This document shows positions 23,014-32,247 of a stretch of 64,000 nt of DNA, piece by piece (position 1 is the stretch's first letter; each line of letters begins with the position of its first letter). The position numbers and the translations under genes are program-made. The notes beneath the pieces are model-generated. The model saw nothing but the letters and a program-made list of their open reading frames with translations. It did not search any database and had not been told where the DNA came from. Source of the DNA: JAEUHO01 sp046350655 (GTDB taxonomy: Bacteria > Planctomycetota > PLA2 > JAEUHO01). Location: the NCBI GenBank assembly GCA_046350655.1, contig JAXMAB010000004.1, positions 806,001-870,000 on the forward strand, in the 5' to 3' direction.

Positions 23014-25317
23014 GCGGAGGAGGGACAGCGCGCCGAGGGTGAGGGAGAAGGCGCGGGAGGGGAGGGTGGGGCGCGAGACGACGAGGTCGTAGAGACGACG
23101 GACGCCGGTCGAGAGCGAGAGCTTGTAGGCCTCGTCGCCGTCGAGGAAGTCGTACTCGGTGAGGCCGCCCCCGAAGACGTCGTCCTCGAGCACCATCGTC
23201 GTCAGGGCCGTCCCCGGCGAACGGTCGCGGAACGCGGGGTCGAACCCGCCCTGGAAGTGCAGGAGCCGCCCGCCGAACCGGAAGCCGTAGTGCGCCGCCA
23301 CCGGCACCCCGCCCGCCCGCAGCGTCACGATCGAGAGCCGCCCCTCGGCCGCGAGCGCCGGCGCCAGCGCGCGGTGCAACCGCCGGATCGACTCGCCCGC
23401 GAACGCCGTCGCCGCGCCGCGCGCCGCGAACCGCTTCGCATGCAGCGCCATCACGACGTCGATCGCGTCCGCCGCCGCGGCCGGGTCCGTCACCCGCGCG
23501 ACCGTCACCGTCGGGTCCTCGCGCCACGCCCGCACCTGCCGCCGAAGGTTCCCGCGGTGCTTCGCCGAGAACCGCTTCAGGTAGTCGTCGTACGTGCCCG
23601 CCACCGCCACGAACGGGCACACCGTCGCCATCGCCTCGCGGTACGGCAACCGCCACCGCCGCGCCCGCACCGCGTGACGCAACGCCCCGTCCTCCGCGAC
23701 GTGCCGCAGGACGAGCCGGGCCCACGCGTCGGGGGGGAGGGCCTCGAGGTGGGCGAGGAACCCCTCGGCCACCTCGGGGGCCCGTCCGGGGGCCGCGACG
23801 ACGTCGAGGTGGTCCGCGCCCTCGGCCGCGCCCGCGAGCTCGAGCGTCCGCCCGCGCCGCGCGAGCGGCAGCACGCCGACGACCGCGCCGCCGCCGTCGC
23901 GCGCGACCAGCACGTGCGGCGTCACCGCCGGCGCCGCCCACCGCAGCCACGTCGTCGCCCACGTCGGCGTCAGGAAGAACTGCCGGTCGCCGACGAGCGC
24001 GGCCCACGCGGGCGCGAGCGCCTCCACGCGCGCGAGGTCGGTCACCGTCTCGATCGACCCCGCGAACGGGCGGCCCGCCGGCGACGGGGACGCGAGGCCC
24101 GCGCGCCCGCCGTCCGCCGCGACCGCGGCCTCGCGCGGGCCGCCGGGCCTCGCGGTCCCGGGACCCTCGACCGCCTCCGGACGCGCCTCGCGCCCCACCG
24201 GCTCGCCGCGCAGCACGCGGTCGTAGACGGCGACCGTCTCGCGCACCATGCGCGCGAGGCCGAACCGGTCGCGGAAGCGCGCGGTCGCGGCCGCACCCAT
24301 CCGCGCGCGCAGCGCGTCGTCGCCGAGCAGCGCGTCGAGGTGGCTCGCGAGCGCCGCGACGTCGCCCGGCGGGTAGAGGAAGCCCGTCTCGCCCGGCACC
24401 ACGAGGTCCGGGTTGCCGCCGACGTCGGTCGCGACGACGGGCAGCCCGCACGCCATGTACTCGAGCACCGCGTTCGAGAGCCCCTCGGTCTCCGAGCAGA
24501 GCACGCCGACGGCCGCCTCGTGGAGGAAGTCGATCGCGCCGCCCTGCGCGTGGTGGACCGTCACGCGGCCCTCGACGCCGCACCGCGCCGCGGTCGCGCG
24601 CACGTCGTCCTGCGGGCCGCCGCCGAGCAGCAGCACGTGGAGGCGCGGGTGGCGCCGCACGAGCCGCGCGGCCGCCTCGACGAGGTCCGGCTGGCGCTTG
24701 AGCGGCTTCAGGTTGGCGAGCAGCACGACGACGACGGCGTCGTCGGGGATGCCGTGGGCCGCGCGCAGCCCCGCGACGCGCGGCCGCGCGAAGCCGTCGA
24801 ACGCGTGCCCGTTGTGCACGACCGCGACGTCGGCCGGCGGGACGTGCTCGACCTCGACGACGTGGCGCTTCACCGCCTCGGCGTTCGCGAGGAAGCCGTC
24901 GGCGAGCCGGCCCGTGCGGCGCAGGAGCGCCACGGTCCGCGGCGTGTGCCAGAAGCCGAGGTCGCGCCGCGAGACGAGCACCGGCACGCCCGCCACGCGC
25001 GCCATCACCGGGCCCACGAGGCTCGCGTCGCCCATGAACGTCTGCACGAGGTCGAAGCCGCGCCGGCGCACCTCGCGGCCGAGCCGTCGCACGCGCATCC
25101 ACGTCCACGGCCGCGAGAGCGAGCCGAGCCGCAGCGAGCGCGTGCGGCACGGGAACGGGTGCTCGTCGAGGAACGGCGAGTGGTGCGCGATCCAGAGCTC
25201 CGCCGACCACGACGCGGGCAGGTTCGCCACCAGCGCGTGGATCTGGCCCTCGGTCCCGCCGTGCGGGTTCCAGTAGGCGTCGCACAGGAGGAGGACGCGG
25301 CGCGCCGCCTCGCTCAT
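22996..25317 (-). CDS. GT4 glycosyltransferase fused to a FemAB/CelD-like GNAT domain
   Basis: A 773-residue two-domain protein. Residues 1-365 form a GT4 enzyme: RVLLLCDAYWNPHGGTEGQIHAL, VVVVLLANLKPLKRQPDLVEA, LHVLLLGGGPQDD and AVGVLCSETEGLSNAVLEYMACGLPVVAT (E-x7-E). About residues 410-773 form a GNAT fold of the CelD type: YLKRFSAKHRGNLRRQVRAWRE, VVMALHAKRFAARG, VPVAAHYGFRFGGRLLHFQGGFDPAFR. The linker, rich in Pro, Gly, Arg and Ala, coincides with a family 2 palindrome (24089-24175) read in frame. It may couple sugar transfer with acylation of that sugar. ATG 25317 overlaps the ligase stop. GTKGS and the TAG stop come from a family 1 repeat. Confidence 0.85.
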   Translation of the reverse strand: MSEAARRVLLLCDAYWNPHGGTEGQIHALVANLPASWSAELWIAHHSPFLDEHPFPCRTRSLRLGSLSRPWTWMRVRRLGREVRRRGFDLVQTFMGDASLVGPVMARVAGVPVLVSRRDLGFWHTPRTVALLRRTGRLADGFLANAEAVKRHVVEVEHVPPADVAVVHNGHAFDGFARPRVAGLRAAHGIPDDAVVVVLLANLKPLKRQPDLVEAAARLVRRHPRLHVLLLGGGPQDDVRATAARCGVEGRVTVHHAQGGAIDFLHEAAVGVLCSETEGLSNAVLEYMACGLPVVATDVGGNPDLVVPGETGFLYPPGDVAALASHLDALLGDDALRARMGAAATARFRDRFGLARMVRETVAVYDRVLRGEPVGREARPEAVEGPGTARPGGPREAAVAADGGRAGLASPSPAGRPFAGSIETVTDLARVEALAPAWAALVGDRQFFLTPTWATTWLRWAAPAVTPHVLVARDGGGAVVGVLPLARRGRTLELAGAAEGADHLDVVAAPGRAPEVAEGFLAHLEALPPDAWARLVLRHVAEDGALRHAVRARRWRLPYREAMATVCPFVAVAGTYDDYLKRFSAKHRGNLRRQVRAWREDPTVTVARVTDPAAAADAIDVVMALHAKRFAARGAATAFAGESIRRLHRALAPALAAEGRLSIVTLRAGGVPVAAHYGFRFGGRLLHFQGGFDPAFRDRSPGTALTTMVLEDDVFGGGLTEYDFLDGDEAYKLSLSTGVRRLYDLVVSRPTLPSRAFSLTLGALSLLRGTKGS
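24089..24175. repeat. family 2 palindrome read in frame as a protein linker
   Basis: Arms GGGGACGCGAGGCCCGCG and CCGGGCCTCGCGGTCCCGG enclose a GC-rich centre. The element lies inside the fusion gene exactly between the glycosyltransferase and GNAT domains and is translated as a Gly/Ala/Arg/Pro linker. The arms match those of intergenic hairpins at 7379, 48527, 52062 and 58899. Confidence 0.7.
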
Positions 25318-26630
25318 GGCGCGTCCGGCAGGAACGGGACGTCGGACAGCGTGAATCGGTGCTTGCCGGCCTTCGTGAGCGGGATCGCGTCGACGCGCTC
25401 CCACGCCACGACGACCTCGGGGCCCATGGCGCCGCGGATCGCGGCGAGCACCGGCGCGAGGGCTTCCTCGGTCGCCGGGCCCACGGTCCGCACCTCGACG
25501 CGCGTCCGCGACCGCTGGTGCACCTGGAACTTCGCGACGCCCTCGCGCCCGTAGAAGAGGTGCGTGAACCACTCGCCGTGGATCCGCCGCCCGCCCGGCG
25601 TCGTGAGGAAGTCGCTCGTGCGGCCGTGGACGCGCTCGATCCGCGGGAACGGCGCGCCGCACGGGCACGGCGCCCCCTCCGGCGCCCACGACGCGACGTC
25701 GCCGTTCTCGTACCGCACGAGCGCCATGGCGCGGTTCGTGAGGTCGGTCACGAGCACGCGCCCGGGCAGGCCCGGCGCGGCCGGCGCCCCCGCGTCGTCC
25801 ACGATCTCGACGACGCGGCCCGCGCCGAGCACGTGGTAGCCGCCGTGCGCGCACTGCGCCGCGAGGTGCGTGCTCTCGCGCGACCCGTACACGTCGCGGA
25901 CCGGCGCGCGGAACGCGCGCTCGATCCGCGCGCGCGCCTCGGCCGACAACGCCTCCGCCGACGACCGCACCACCGCCGGCGCGGCCACCTGCCGGCCCGT
26001 CGCGAGCAGGAACGACGCGAACAGGTCGAGCGCCGTCGCGTACCCCTGCACCATCTCCGGCCGGAACGCGTCGAGCCGGTCCGCGAACCCGGCCATCCGC
26101 GCCTCGTCCATGCCGAACGCGTTCAGGAACAGGTTCGGCAGCAGCCGCCGCACCACGCGCTCCTTCCACGGCACGTCGCGCTGCTCGCGGTCGTCGCCCC
26201 ACAGGTACGCCCGCCGGCACCACGGCGCGAGGCCCCACCCCTCGAGCAGGTGCACCTCCTGCGCGAACGTCCACCGCGACGTCTCGACGTCGCGCCACAC
26301 GCGCACCGGCGCGCCCGTCGACCCGCCGCTCGCCTCGAGCACGAACGCCTCGCGCGGCCGCGTCGGGTCGCGCAGCGCCTCGAGGTCTTCCTGCAGCCGC
26401 GCGCGCGTCAGCACCGGGAACGCCGCGAGCGGCGCGTCGGGCGCCACCGTCCCCTTCAGCGCGGGCACCGTCGTCGCGGCCCACCGCAGGTGCGCCGCGA
26501 GCGCGTCGTCCGTCCGCGCGCGGAACGCCGCGGGCGACATCGCCGCGACCTCGCGCAGCGTCGCGACGCGCGCGGCCCAGCCGGGCTCCTTGCGGCCCGT
26601 CACGAGGTGCCAGGCGGCGCGGCGGATCAC
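25314..26630 (-). CDS. CapK/PaaK-like adenylate-forming ligase family protein
   Basis: A 438-residue protein related to phenylacetate-CoA ligase and CapK. The phosphate-binding loop is VLEASGGSTGAPVRVW. Downstream are MVQGYATALDLFASFLL, VYGSRESTHLAAQC, LVTDLTNRAMALVRYENGDVASW, a Cys-rich segment PCPCGAPFPRIERVHGR, and a final small domain ending ITLTKAGKHRF-like (IPLTKAGKHRFTL). CapK homologues are common in exopolysaccharide loci, but their reaction is not established. Acyl or amino-acid activation for decoration of the polymer is an inference. GTG start at 26630; its stop overlaps the ATG of the fusion gene. Confidence 0.85.
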   Translation of the reverse strand: MIRRAAWHLVTGRKEPGWAARVATLREVAAMSPAAFRARTDDALAAHLRWAATTVPALKGTVAPDAPLAAFPVLTRARLQEDLEALRDPTRPREAFVLEASGGSTGAPVRVWRDVETSRWTFAQEVHLLEGWGLAPWCRRAYLWGDDREQRDVPWKERVVRRLLPNLFLNAFGMDEARMAGFADRLDAFRPEMVQGYATALDLFASFLLATGRQVAAPAVVRSSAEALSAEARARIERAFRAPVRDVYGSRESTHLAAQCAHGGYHVLGAGRVVEIVDDAGAPAAPGLPGRVLVTDLTNRAMALVRYENGDVASWAPEGAPCPCGAPFPRIERVHGRTSDFLTTPGGRRIHGEWFTHLFYGREGVAKFQVHQRSRTRVEVRTVGPATEEALAPVLAAIRGAMGPEVVVAWERVDAIPLTKAGKHRFTLSDVPFLPDAP

Positions 26631-27134
26631 GCGGCGCGTCCGACGGGCGCCCCGGCCACGACGGCCGACGGCGACGGAGGGGGAAGGACCGGGATCACGG
26701 GACGACGCGGGGGCACTCGGGGTCGGGGAGAAGGGGGGCTGCGGGGGGCGAGGGGTGGGGACGGCGGTCGGCGCGGGGAGCGGACGGGCGGCGAGGGGGC
26801 GATGGACGGCGCGGGGACGGGCCGGCGGGCGCCGTCGATCGGGCCGCCCGGGTCCGTTCGGCCCGGGGACGCTTCAAGATCGACCGATGCTACCCCTCAC
26901 CCTGCGCGGGAACCCGCGTCGCCCTACGCGACACCGGGTCGGTCCGGCCCCGCGCCGCGGTCGCCCCGGCCCTGTGGGGGGGAGCCGCCCCCGGCCGATG
27001 AGAATGGAATCGGGACCCCTTGGCCTACCAAATCGCGAACACGTCCCCGCGCGGGCCTCGCGTCCCGCTCCCCTGACCCCCTCCCACCGTCTCCCTCCGT
27101 TCCTCGCCGTTCCCCGACGTCCTCCGACGACCCC
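26631..27134. other. 504-bp divergent intergenic region
   Basis: No gene is supported here. The sequence is purine-biased and G-rich at 26650-26830, with long G runs and no conserved motif in any frame. One family 2 half-arm (GCGGGCCTCGCGTCCCG) lies near 27052-27068. Promoters for the divergent ligase and glycosyltransferase genes must be in this stretch, but none can be recognised. Confidence 0.5.
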
Positions 27135-28181
27135 ATGACCGCCCCCGCCGCCCCGCCGACCGCCGCGCCGCCCGCGACCCTCGAGGTCACGGTCGTGCTG
27201 CCGGTCCGCAACGAGGGGGCCCACGTCGAGGCGGTGCTCGGGGACCTGCTGGCGCAGGCGTTCCCGCCGGAGCGCATGGAGGTGCTCGTCGTGGACGGGC
27301 GCTCGACGGACGACACGCGGGCGCGCGTCGAGGCCGTGGCGGCGCGCGACGCGCGCGTGCGCCTGCTCGACAACCCGCGGCGGCTGTCGTCGGCGGCGCG
27401 GGCGATCGGGGCCGCGGCGGCGCGCGGGCGGTTCGTGGCGTACGTGGACGGGCACTGCCGCGTGCCGAGCGCGACGATGCTCGCGGACATGGTGGACCTG
27501 TTCGAGCGCACCGGCGCGGCGTGCCTCGCGCGGCCGCAGCCGCTGGTGCCGACGGGCGGGGGGCGCGTCGCGCGGGCGATCGCGGCGGCGCGGTCGTCGC
27601 CGTTCGGGCACAGCACCGCGTCGGAGATCTTCCGCGGGGGCGAGCGCGAGGTGAGCCCGGTGAGCAGCGGCGCGATGTACCGGCGCGAGGTGTTCGACCG
27701 CGTGGGGCCGTTCGACGTCGCGTTCGACGCGTGCGAGGACGTGGAGTTCAACACGCGCGTCGCCGCGGCGGGCCTCGTGACGTGGACGAGCGACCGGCTG
27801 GCCGTCGCGTACGAGCCGCGGACGACGTACCGCGGGCTGTTCCGGCAGATGCACCGGTACGGCCTCGGGCGCGCGCGGCTGCACCGCAAGCACCCGTCGT
27901 CGTTCACCGTCGAGAGCCTCGTGCCGGCGGCGTTCGTCGCGGGCCTGCCGGTGCTCGTCGCGGCGCCGTGGCTGCCGCGGGCGCTCGCGCTCGTCGTGGC
28001 GGGCGGGTACGCGCTGTACGCGCTGCTCGCGCTCGGGTGCGCCGCCGTCGCCGCGCGGCGCGACGGGCCGGTCGGCGTGGCCTTGGCGGCGTGGGCGTTC
28101 CCGGTGCTGCACGCGGGGCTCGGCGTCGGGTACCTGCGCGGCCGGCTGACGCCGCCGCCCTCCGCGGGGGCCGCGCCGTGA
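27135..28181 (+). CDS. family 2 glycosyltransferase with C-terminal membrane segments
   Basis: A 348-residue GT2 enzyme similar in layout to ExoA of succinoglycan synthesis. It shows VTVVLPVRNEGAHVEAVLGDLLAQ, VLVVDGRSTDDT, FVAYVDGHCRVP (D-x-H in place of D-x-D) and an acceptor region FDACEDVEFNTRVAAAGL with E-D. A basic QMHRYGLGRARLHRKHP stretch and two or three hydrophobic helices follow (AFVAGLPVLVAAPWLPRALALVVAGGY and onward), anchoring it to the inner membrane. It starts a coupled operon: its TGA overlaps the GTG of the next gene. Donor sugar unknown. Confidence 0.85.
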   Translation: MTAPAAPPTAAPPATLEVTVVLPVRNEGAHVEAVLGDLLAQAFPPERMEVLVVDGRSTDDTRARVEAVAARDARVRLLDNPRRLSSAARAIGAAAARGRFVAYVDGHCRVPSATMLADMVDLFERTGAACLARPQPLVPTGGGRVARAIAAARSSPFGHSTASEIFRGGEREVSPVSSGAMYRREVFDRVGPFDVAFDACEDVEFNTRVAAAGLVTWTSDRLAVAYEPRTTYRGLFRQMHRYGLGRARLHRKHPSSFTVESLVPAAFVAGLPVLVAAPWLPRALALVVAGGYALYALLALGCAAVAARRDGPVGVALAAWAFPVLHAGLGVGYLRGRLTPPPSAGAAP

Positions 28182-31036
28182 GGCCCGTCGCCGACGCCAT
28201 GGCGCCGCTGCGCGGCGCCGTCCTGAAGCCGCTCGTGGCCCGGCTGCGCGGCGACCGCGTGTTCGACCACGTGCGCGGGTTCCGGCGCCAGCTCGAGCTG
28301 CCCGGCGAGGCGCAGCGCGCGGAGACGTTCGCGCGGCTGAAGGCGCTGCTCCAGCACGCGCGCGACACCGTGCCGTTCCACGCGCGGCGCATGGCCGAGG
28401 CCGGGTTCGACCCGAGCCGCATGACGTCGGTCGCCGACCTCGCGGCCCTCGCGCCGCTCCGGCGGGCCGAGATCCAGGAGCGACCGCGCGAGATGATCTC
28501 GACGCGGTACGACCCGGAGCGGCTCGTCGTCCACCGGTCGGGCGGCACGACGTCGGAGCCGGTCCCGTTCTTCCAGACCCGCGAGTGCATCGAGCAGAAG
28601 AACGCGGCGGCGGTCGCGCTGCGCGCGCGGATGGGCTGGCGGCGCGGCTACCGCGCGGCCTACCTGTGGGGCGCGTCCCGCGACGGGCCGGACCTGCGCC
28701 AGGACCGCCTGCGGCGCGCGAAGGACTTCGTGCTCGGCCGGCTGGTCGAGGGCGCGATCTTCCTGCCGGCGGGCGACCTGTCGGACGCGCGGCTCGACGC
28801 GCACATCGACGCCCTGCGGCGGTTCCGGCCGGCGGTGCTCCAGGGGTACCCGAGCGCCACCGACCTGCTCGCGCGGCGCGCGGCCGAGCGCGGCGTGCCG
28901 CTGCGCGTCCCCATGGTGGTGCTCACGGCCGAGCCGACGCTGCCCGCGCAACGCGCGCGGGTGGGCGAGACGCTCGACGCCGAGGTCTTCACGTTCTACG
29001 GCGCGCGCGAGTGCGGCTGGATCGCGTCGGAGTGCCCCGAGGAGCATCGGCTGCACGTCAACACCGCGGGCGTGCACGTCGAGGCCCTCGACGACGGCCG
29101 GTTGCTCGTCACGGACCTGCTGAACCTCGCGATGCCGTTGATCCGCTACGAGATCGGCGACCGCGGCGCCCTCGACCCGGTCCCCTGTCCGTGCGGCGAC
29201 CCGCGGCCCGTGCTCGCGCGGCTCGAGGGACGCGAGGTGGACGTGTTCCTGCTGCCGTCGGGGCGGCGGGTGCCCGGCGTGCTGGCCGACGTGCGGGGCC
29301 TCGGGTTCGACGCCCACGGCATCCTCGACGCGCAGTTCGTGCAGGAGCGCATCGACCGGCTCGACGTGCGGTGGGTCGCGGGGCCCGACTTCCGCCCCGA
29401 GGACCTCGACGACTTCCGCGCGGCCGTCAGCGACCTGTTCTTCGGCGAGCTCGACGTCGTGCTGCACCGCGAGGAGCGCATCCTCCCGGGCCCGACCGGC
29501 AAGGTGCGGCACTGCCAGTCGAAGGTGACGGAGGCCGCGCTCGCCGCGGCCGGCGCCGCGTTCCGGACGCGGACCGCGCGCGCGGCGGGCCCGGCGGAGG
29601 GCGGCGCGGCCGAGCGCGACGCCGTCGAGCGCGGCGCGGCCGCCCGGCCGGCGGCGCGGCGCGTGCGGCGGCGGCGCGTGATCGCGAGCGACGACGGCCT
29701 CGAGCCGCTCTACAGCAACGTCGTCAAGCCGCTGCTCGCGGGCGTCCGCGGCGACCGCGGGCCCGTCCGCAAGCGGGTGCTCGCGCGCGTGCTCGCGCTC
29801 CCGCGCGGGCCCATGCGCGCGCGACGGCTCCGGGAGCTCCGCGCGCTGCTCGTCCACGCGCACGCGACCGTGCCGTGGTACCGCGAGCAGATGGACGCCG
29901 CGGGCTTCGACCCGTCGGCGGTGCGCGAGCTCGAGGACCTGCGCCGCCTGCCGCGGCTGACGCGGCAGGCCCTGGCGGCCGCGCCCGAGCGCCTGCTGTC
30001 GAGCGCGTACGCGCACGTGCCGCTCGTCGAGGCCCGCACGGGCGGCACCACGAGCGCCGCGGTCCCGTTCCGCCAGACGCGGCAGGCCGTCTCGTGGAAG
30101 GACGCGGCGTCGTACGTGCTCAAGCGGCGGATGGGCTGGCGCCTCGGCCACCGTTGCGCGTTCCTGTGGGGCGCGGCGCAGGACGGCCCGCCGCAAGACC
30201 TCGACTGGGCGCACCGCACGAAGGAGGCGGCCGTGCGCCGCTTCCTCGACCGCAGCCTGTGGCTCCCGGCGGGCGAGCTCTCCGACGCGCGCCTCGACGA
30301 GCACGCGGAGCGGATCGCGCGCTTCCGGCCCCACGTGCTGCAGGCCTACCCGAGCGCGGCCGACCTCCTCGCGCGGCGGCTGCTCTCGACGGGCCGACGC
30401 CTGCACGTGCCGATCGCGCTCCTCACGGCGGAGCCCGTGCTGCCCGAGCAGCGCGAGCGCGTGCGGCAGGCCCTCGGGAGCGAGGTCTACACGTTCTATG
30501 GCGCGCGCGAGTGCGGCTGGATCGCGGCGGAGTGCGTCGAACACCGCCTCCACGTCAACACGGCCTGCGTGCTCCTCGAGCGCGACGACGACGGCAGCCT
30601 CCTCGTCACCGACCTCGTGAACCGCGCCATGCCGCTGATCCGCTACGAGATCGGCGACCGCGGGACCCTTGACCCGGTGCCGTGCCCCTGCGGCGACCCG
30701 CGCCCCGTCCTCGGCGCGGTGGACGGCCGCCTGAACGACGTGTTCACCCTGCCGTCGGGACGGCGCGTGCCGGGCGTCGTCGCGGACCTGCGCGCGTACC
30801 GCATCGGCCTCGGCGTGCTCGACGCGCAGCTCGTGCAGACCGAGCTCGCGGTGCTCGAGGTGAACTGGGTCGCGTCGCCGCAGTACGCGCCGGGCGACGA
30901 GGCCGTGATGGCCGAGCGGCTCCGTCGGATGTTCTTCGACGAGCTCGACGTTCGGCTCAACCGCGTGGACCGGCTGCGGCCGTCGCCCAACGGCAAGGTG
31001 CGCTACTGCATCAGCCGCGTGGGGGGCGCGCCGTGA
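28178..31036 (+). CDS. tandem double CapK/PaaK-like ligase in one reading frame
   Basis: A single uninterrupted frame of 952 residues with two full CapK-like modules. Module 1 (about 1-455) has HRSGGTTSEPVPF, YLWGASRDG, FTFYGARECGWIASECPEE, LIRYEIGDRGALDPVPCPCGDPRPVL and GPTGKVRHCQS. Module 2 (about 500-952) repeats ARTGGTTSAAVPF, FLWGAAQDG, YTFYGARECGWIAAEC, LIRYEIGDRGTLDPVPCPCGDPRPVL and SPNGKVRYCIS. A roughly 45-residue Arg/Ala linker joins them. Translation could restart at GTG 29678 (VIASDDGLEPLYSN), giving two proteins, but no stop separates them. GTG 28178 overlaps the upstream TGA. The reaction of CapK proteins is unproven. Confidence 0.8.
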   Translation: MRPVADAMAPLRGAVLKPLVARLRGDRVFDHVRGFRRQLELPGEAQRAETFARLKALLQHARDTVPFHARRMAEAGFDPSRMTSVADLAALAPLRRAEIQERPREMISTRYDPERLVVHRSGGTTSEPVPFFQTRECIEQKNAAAVALRARMGWRRGYRAAYLWGASRDGPDLRQDRLRRAKDFVLGRLVEGAIFLPAGDLSDARLDAHIDALRRFRPAVLQGYPSATDLLARRAAERGVPLRVPMVVLTAEPTLPAQRARVGETLDAEVFTFYGARECGWIASECPEEHRLHVNTAGVHVEALDDGRLLVTDLLNLAMPLIRYEIGDRGALDPVPCPCGDPRPVLARLEGREVDVFLLPSGRRVPGVLADVRGLGFDAHGILDAQFVQERIDRLDVRWVAGPDFRPEDLDDFRAAVSDLFFGELDVVLHREERILPGPTGKVRHCQSKVTEAALAAAGAAFRTRTARAAGPAEGGAAERDAVERGAAARPAARRVRRRRVIASDDGLEPLYSNVVKPLLAGVRGDRGPVRKRVLARVLALPRGPMRARRLRELRALLVHAHATVPWYREQMDAAGFDPSAVRELEDLRRLPRLTRQALAAAPERLLSSAYAHVPLVEARTGGTTSAAVPFRQTRQAVSWKDAASYVLKRRMGWRLGHRCAFLWGAAQDGPPQDLDWAHRTKEAAVRRFLDRSLWLPAGELSDARLDEHAERIARFRPHVLQAYPSAADLLARRLLSTGRRLHVPIALLTAEPVLPEQRERVRQALGSEVYTFYGARECGWIAAECVEHRLHVNTACVLLERDDDGSLLVTDLVNRAMPLIRYEIGDRGTLDPVPCPCGDPRPVLGAVDGRLNDVFTLPSGRRVPGVVADLRAYRIGLGVLDAQLVQTELAVLEVNWVASPQYAPGDEAVMAERLRRMFFDELDVRLNRVDRLRPSPNGKVRYCISRVGGAP

Positions 31037-32247
31037 GGGTCCTCGCGGTGGACGAGGCGCTCCCGTTCCCGACGGACTCGGGCAAGCGTATCCGCACGTT
31101 CGAGCTCCTGCGCCGCGTCGCGCGCGAGCACGAGGTCACGCTCGTCGTGCCGGCGGAGGCGCCGCCGGCGGGCCTCGCCGACGTCGAGGCCGCGGGCATC
31201 CGCGTCGTTGTCGTGCCGCGCCGGCCGCTCGTCAAGCACGGCGTCCGGTTCGCGTGGGACCTGCTGCGCAACGTCCCGATGCGCGTCCCGTACATGGTCA
31301 TGGGTCACCGGCTCGCGGCCGTCCGCGCGAAGGTCGCGGAGCTGGCCGCCGCGCGGCGGCCGGACGTGGTCCACGTCGAGTGGACGCCGCTCGTCGCGAA
31401 CGTGCCCGACGGCGTCGGCGCGCCCGTCGTCGTGTCGGCGCACAACGTCGAGAGCGACATCTGGGCGCGCTACCGCGAGGCCGAGCGCGGCGCCGCCCGC
31501 CGGGCCTACGTCGCGCTGCAGCACCGCAAGGTCGCGCGGTTCGAGCGAGCCGCGCTCGCGGGCGCGGCCGGCGTCGTCGCGGTGAGCGAGGGCGACGCGG
31601 CGAAGATCCGGGCGTGGACCGGCCAGGCCCACGTGACGGTGGTGCCGAACGGCGTGGACGCCGCGCGGTTCGCGCCGGTCCCGGGCGCCGCCGCCGGCTC
31701 CACGGAGCTCCTCTTCCTCGGTTCCCTCGACTGGCGGCCGAACCAGGACGGCGTCGTCTGGTTCCTCGACGAGGTCTGGGCCCGCGTGCGGGCGGCGGTG
31801 CCCGACGCGCGTTTCACCGTGGTCGGTCGCGCCCCGCCGCCGTGGCTCGTCGCGCGGTGCGCCGCGGCCCCCGCGACGACGATCGCGGGCTCCGTGCCCG
31901 ACGTGCGGCCCTACGTCGCCCGGGCGGCGGCGCTCGTCGTGCCGCTCCGCGTCGGCGGCGGGTCGCGCCTGAAGATCTGCGAGGCGCTGGCCATGGGGCG
32001 GCCCGTCGTCTCGACGACGGTGGGGGCCGAGGGCCTCGACGTCGCCGACGGCGCCGACCTCGCCGACGGGGCCGAGGCGTTCGCCGCGGCCACGGTGGCG
32101 GTCCTGCGCGACCCCGCGCGGGCGGAGGCGCGCGCCGCGCGCGGGCGCGAGGTCGTCCTCGAGGCCAACGAGTGGGGGCGCGTCGCGCCGCGGCTCGTCA
32201 CGGCGTGGCAGGACGCCGTTGCGCGGGCGAAGGGCGGGACGACGTGA
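31033..32247 (+). CDS. GT4-type glycosyltransferase
   Basis: A 404-residue GT-B enzyme. N-terminal domain: RVLAVDEALPFPTDSGKRIRTFELLRRV, DVVHVEWTPLVANV, VVSAHNVESDIWARY. C-terminal domain: VTVVPNGVDAARFAP, LLFLGSLDWRPNQDGVVWFLDEVW, FTVVGRAPPPWL and AALVVPLRVGGGSRLKICEALAMGRPVVSTTVGAEGL. The start and the G-S-R-L-K-I-x-E-A pattern match the PEP-CTERM/XrtA-associated glycosyltransferase group. It is cytosolic or peripheral at the inner membrane. GTG 31033 overlaps the preceding stop as GTGA, and the next gene overlaps its stop in the same way, so expression is coupled to the double ligase and the deacetylase. Confidence 0.88.
   Translation: MRVLAVDEALPFPTDSGKRIRTFELLRRVAREHEVTLVVPAEAPPAGLADVEAAGIRVVVVPRRPLVKHGVRFAWDLLRNVPMRVPYMVMGHRLAAVRAKVAELAAARRPDVVHVEWTPLVANVPDGVGAPVVVSAHNVESDIWARYREAERGAARRAYVALQHRKVARFERAALAGAAGVVAVSEGDAAKIRAWTGQAHVTVVPNGVDAARFAPVPGAAAGSTELLFLGSLDWRPNQDGVVWFLDEVWARVRAAVPDARFTVVGRAPPPWLVARCAAAPATTIAGSVPDVRPYVARAAALVVPLRVGGGSRLKICEALAMGRPVVSTTVGAEGLDVADGADLADGAEAFAAATVAVLRDPARAEARAARGREVVLEANEWGRVAPRLVTAWQDAVARAKGGTT

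Noticed and set aside
26650..27130. gene in the 0.5-kb gap before the GT2 gene
   Set aside because: Frames here are low-complexity Arg/Gly/Pro text without any recognisable motif.
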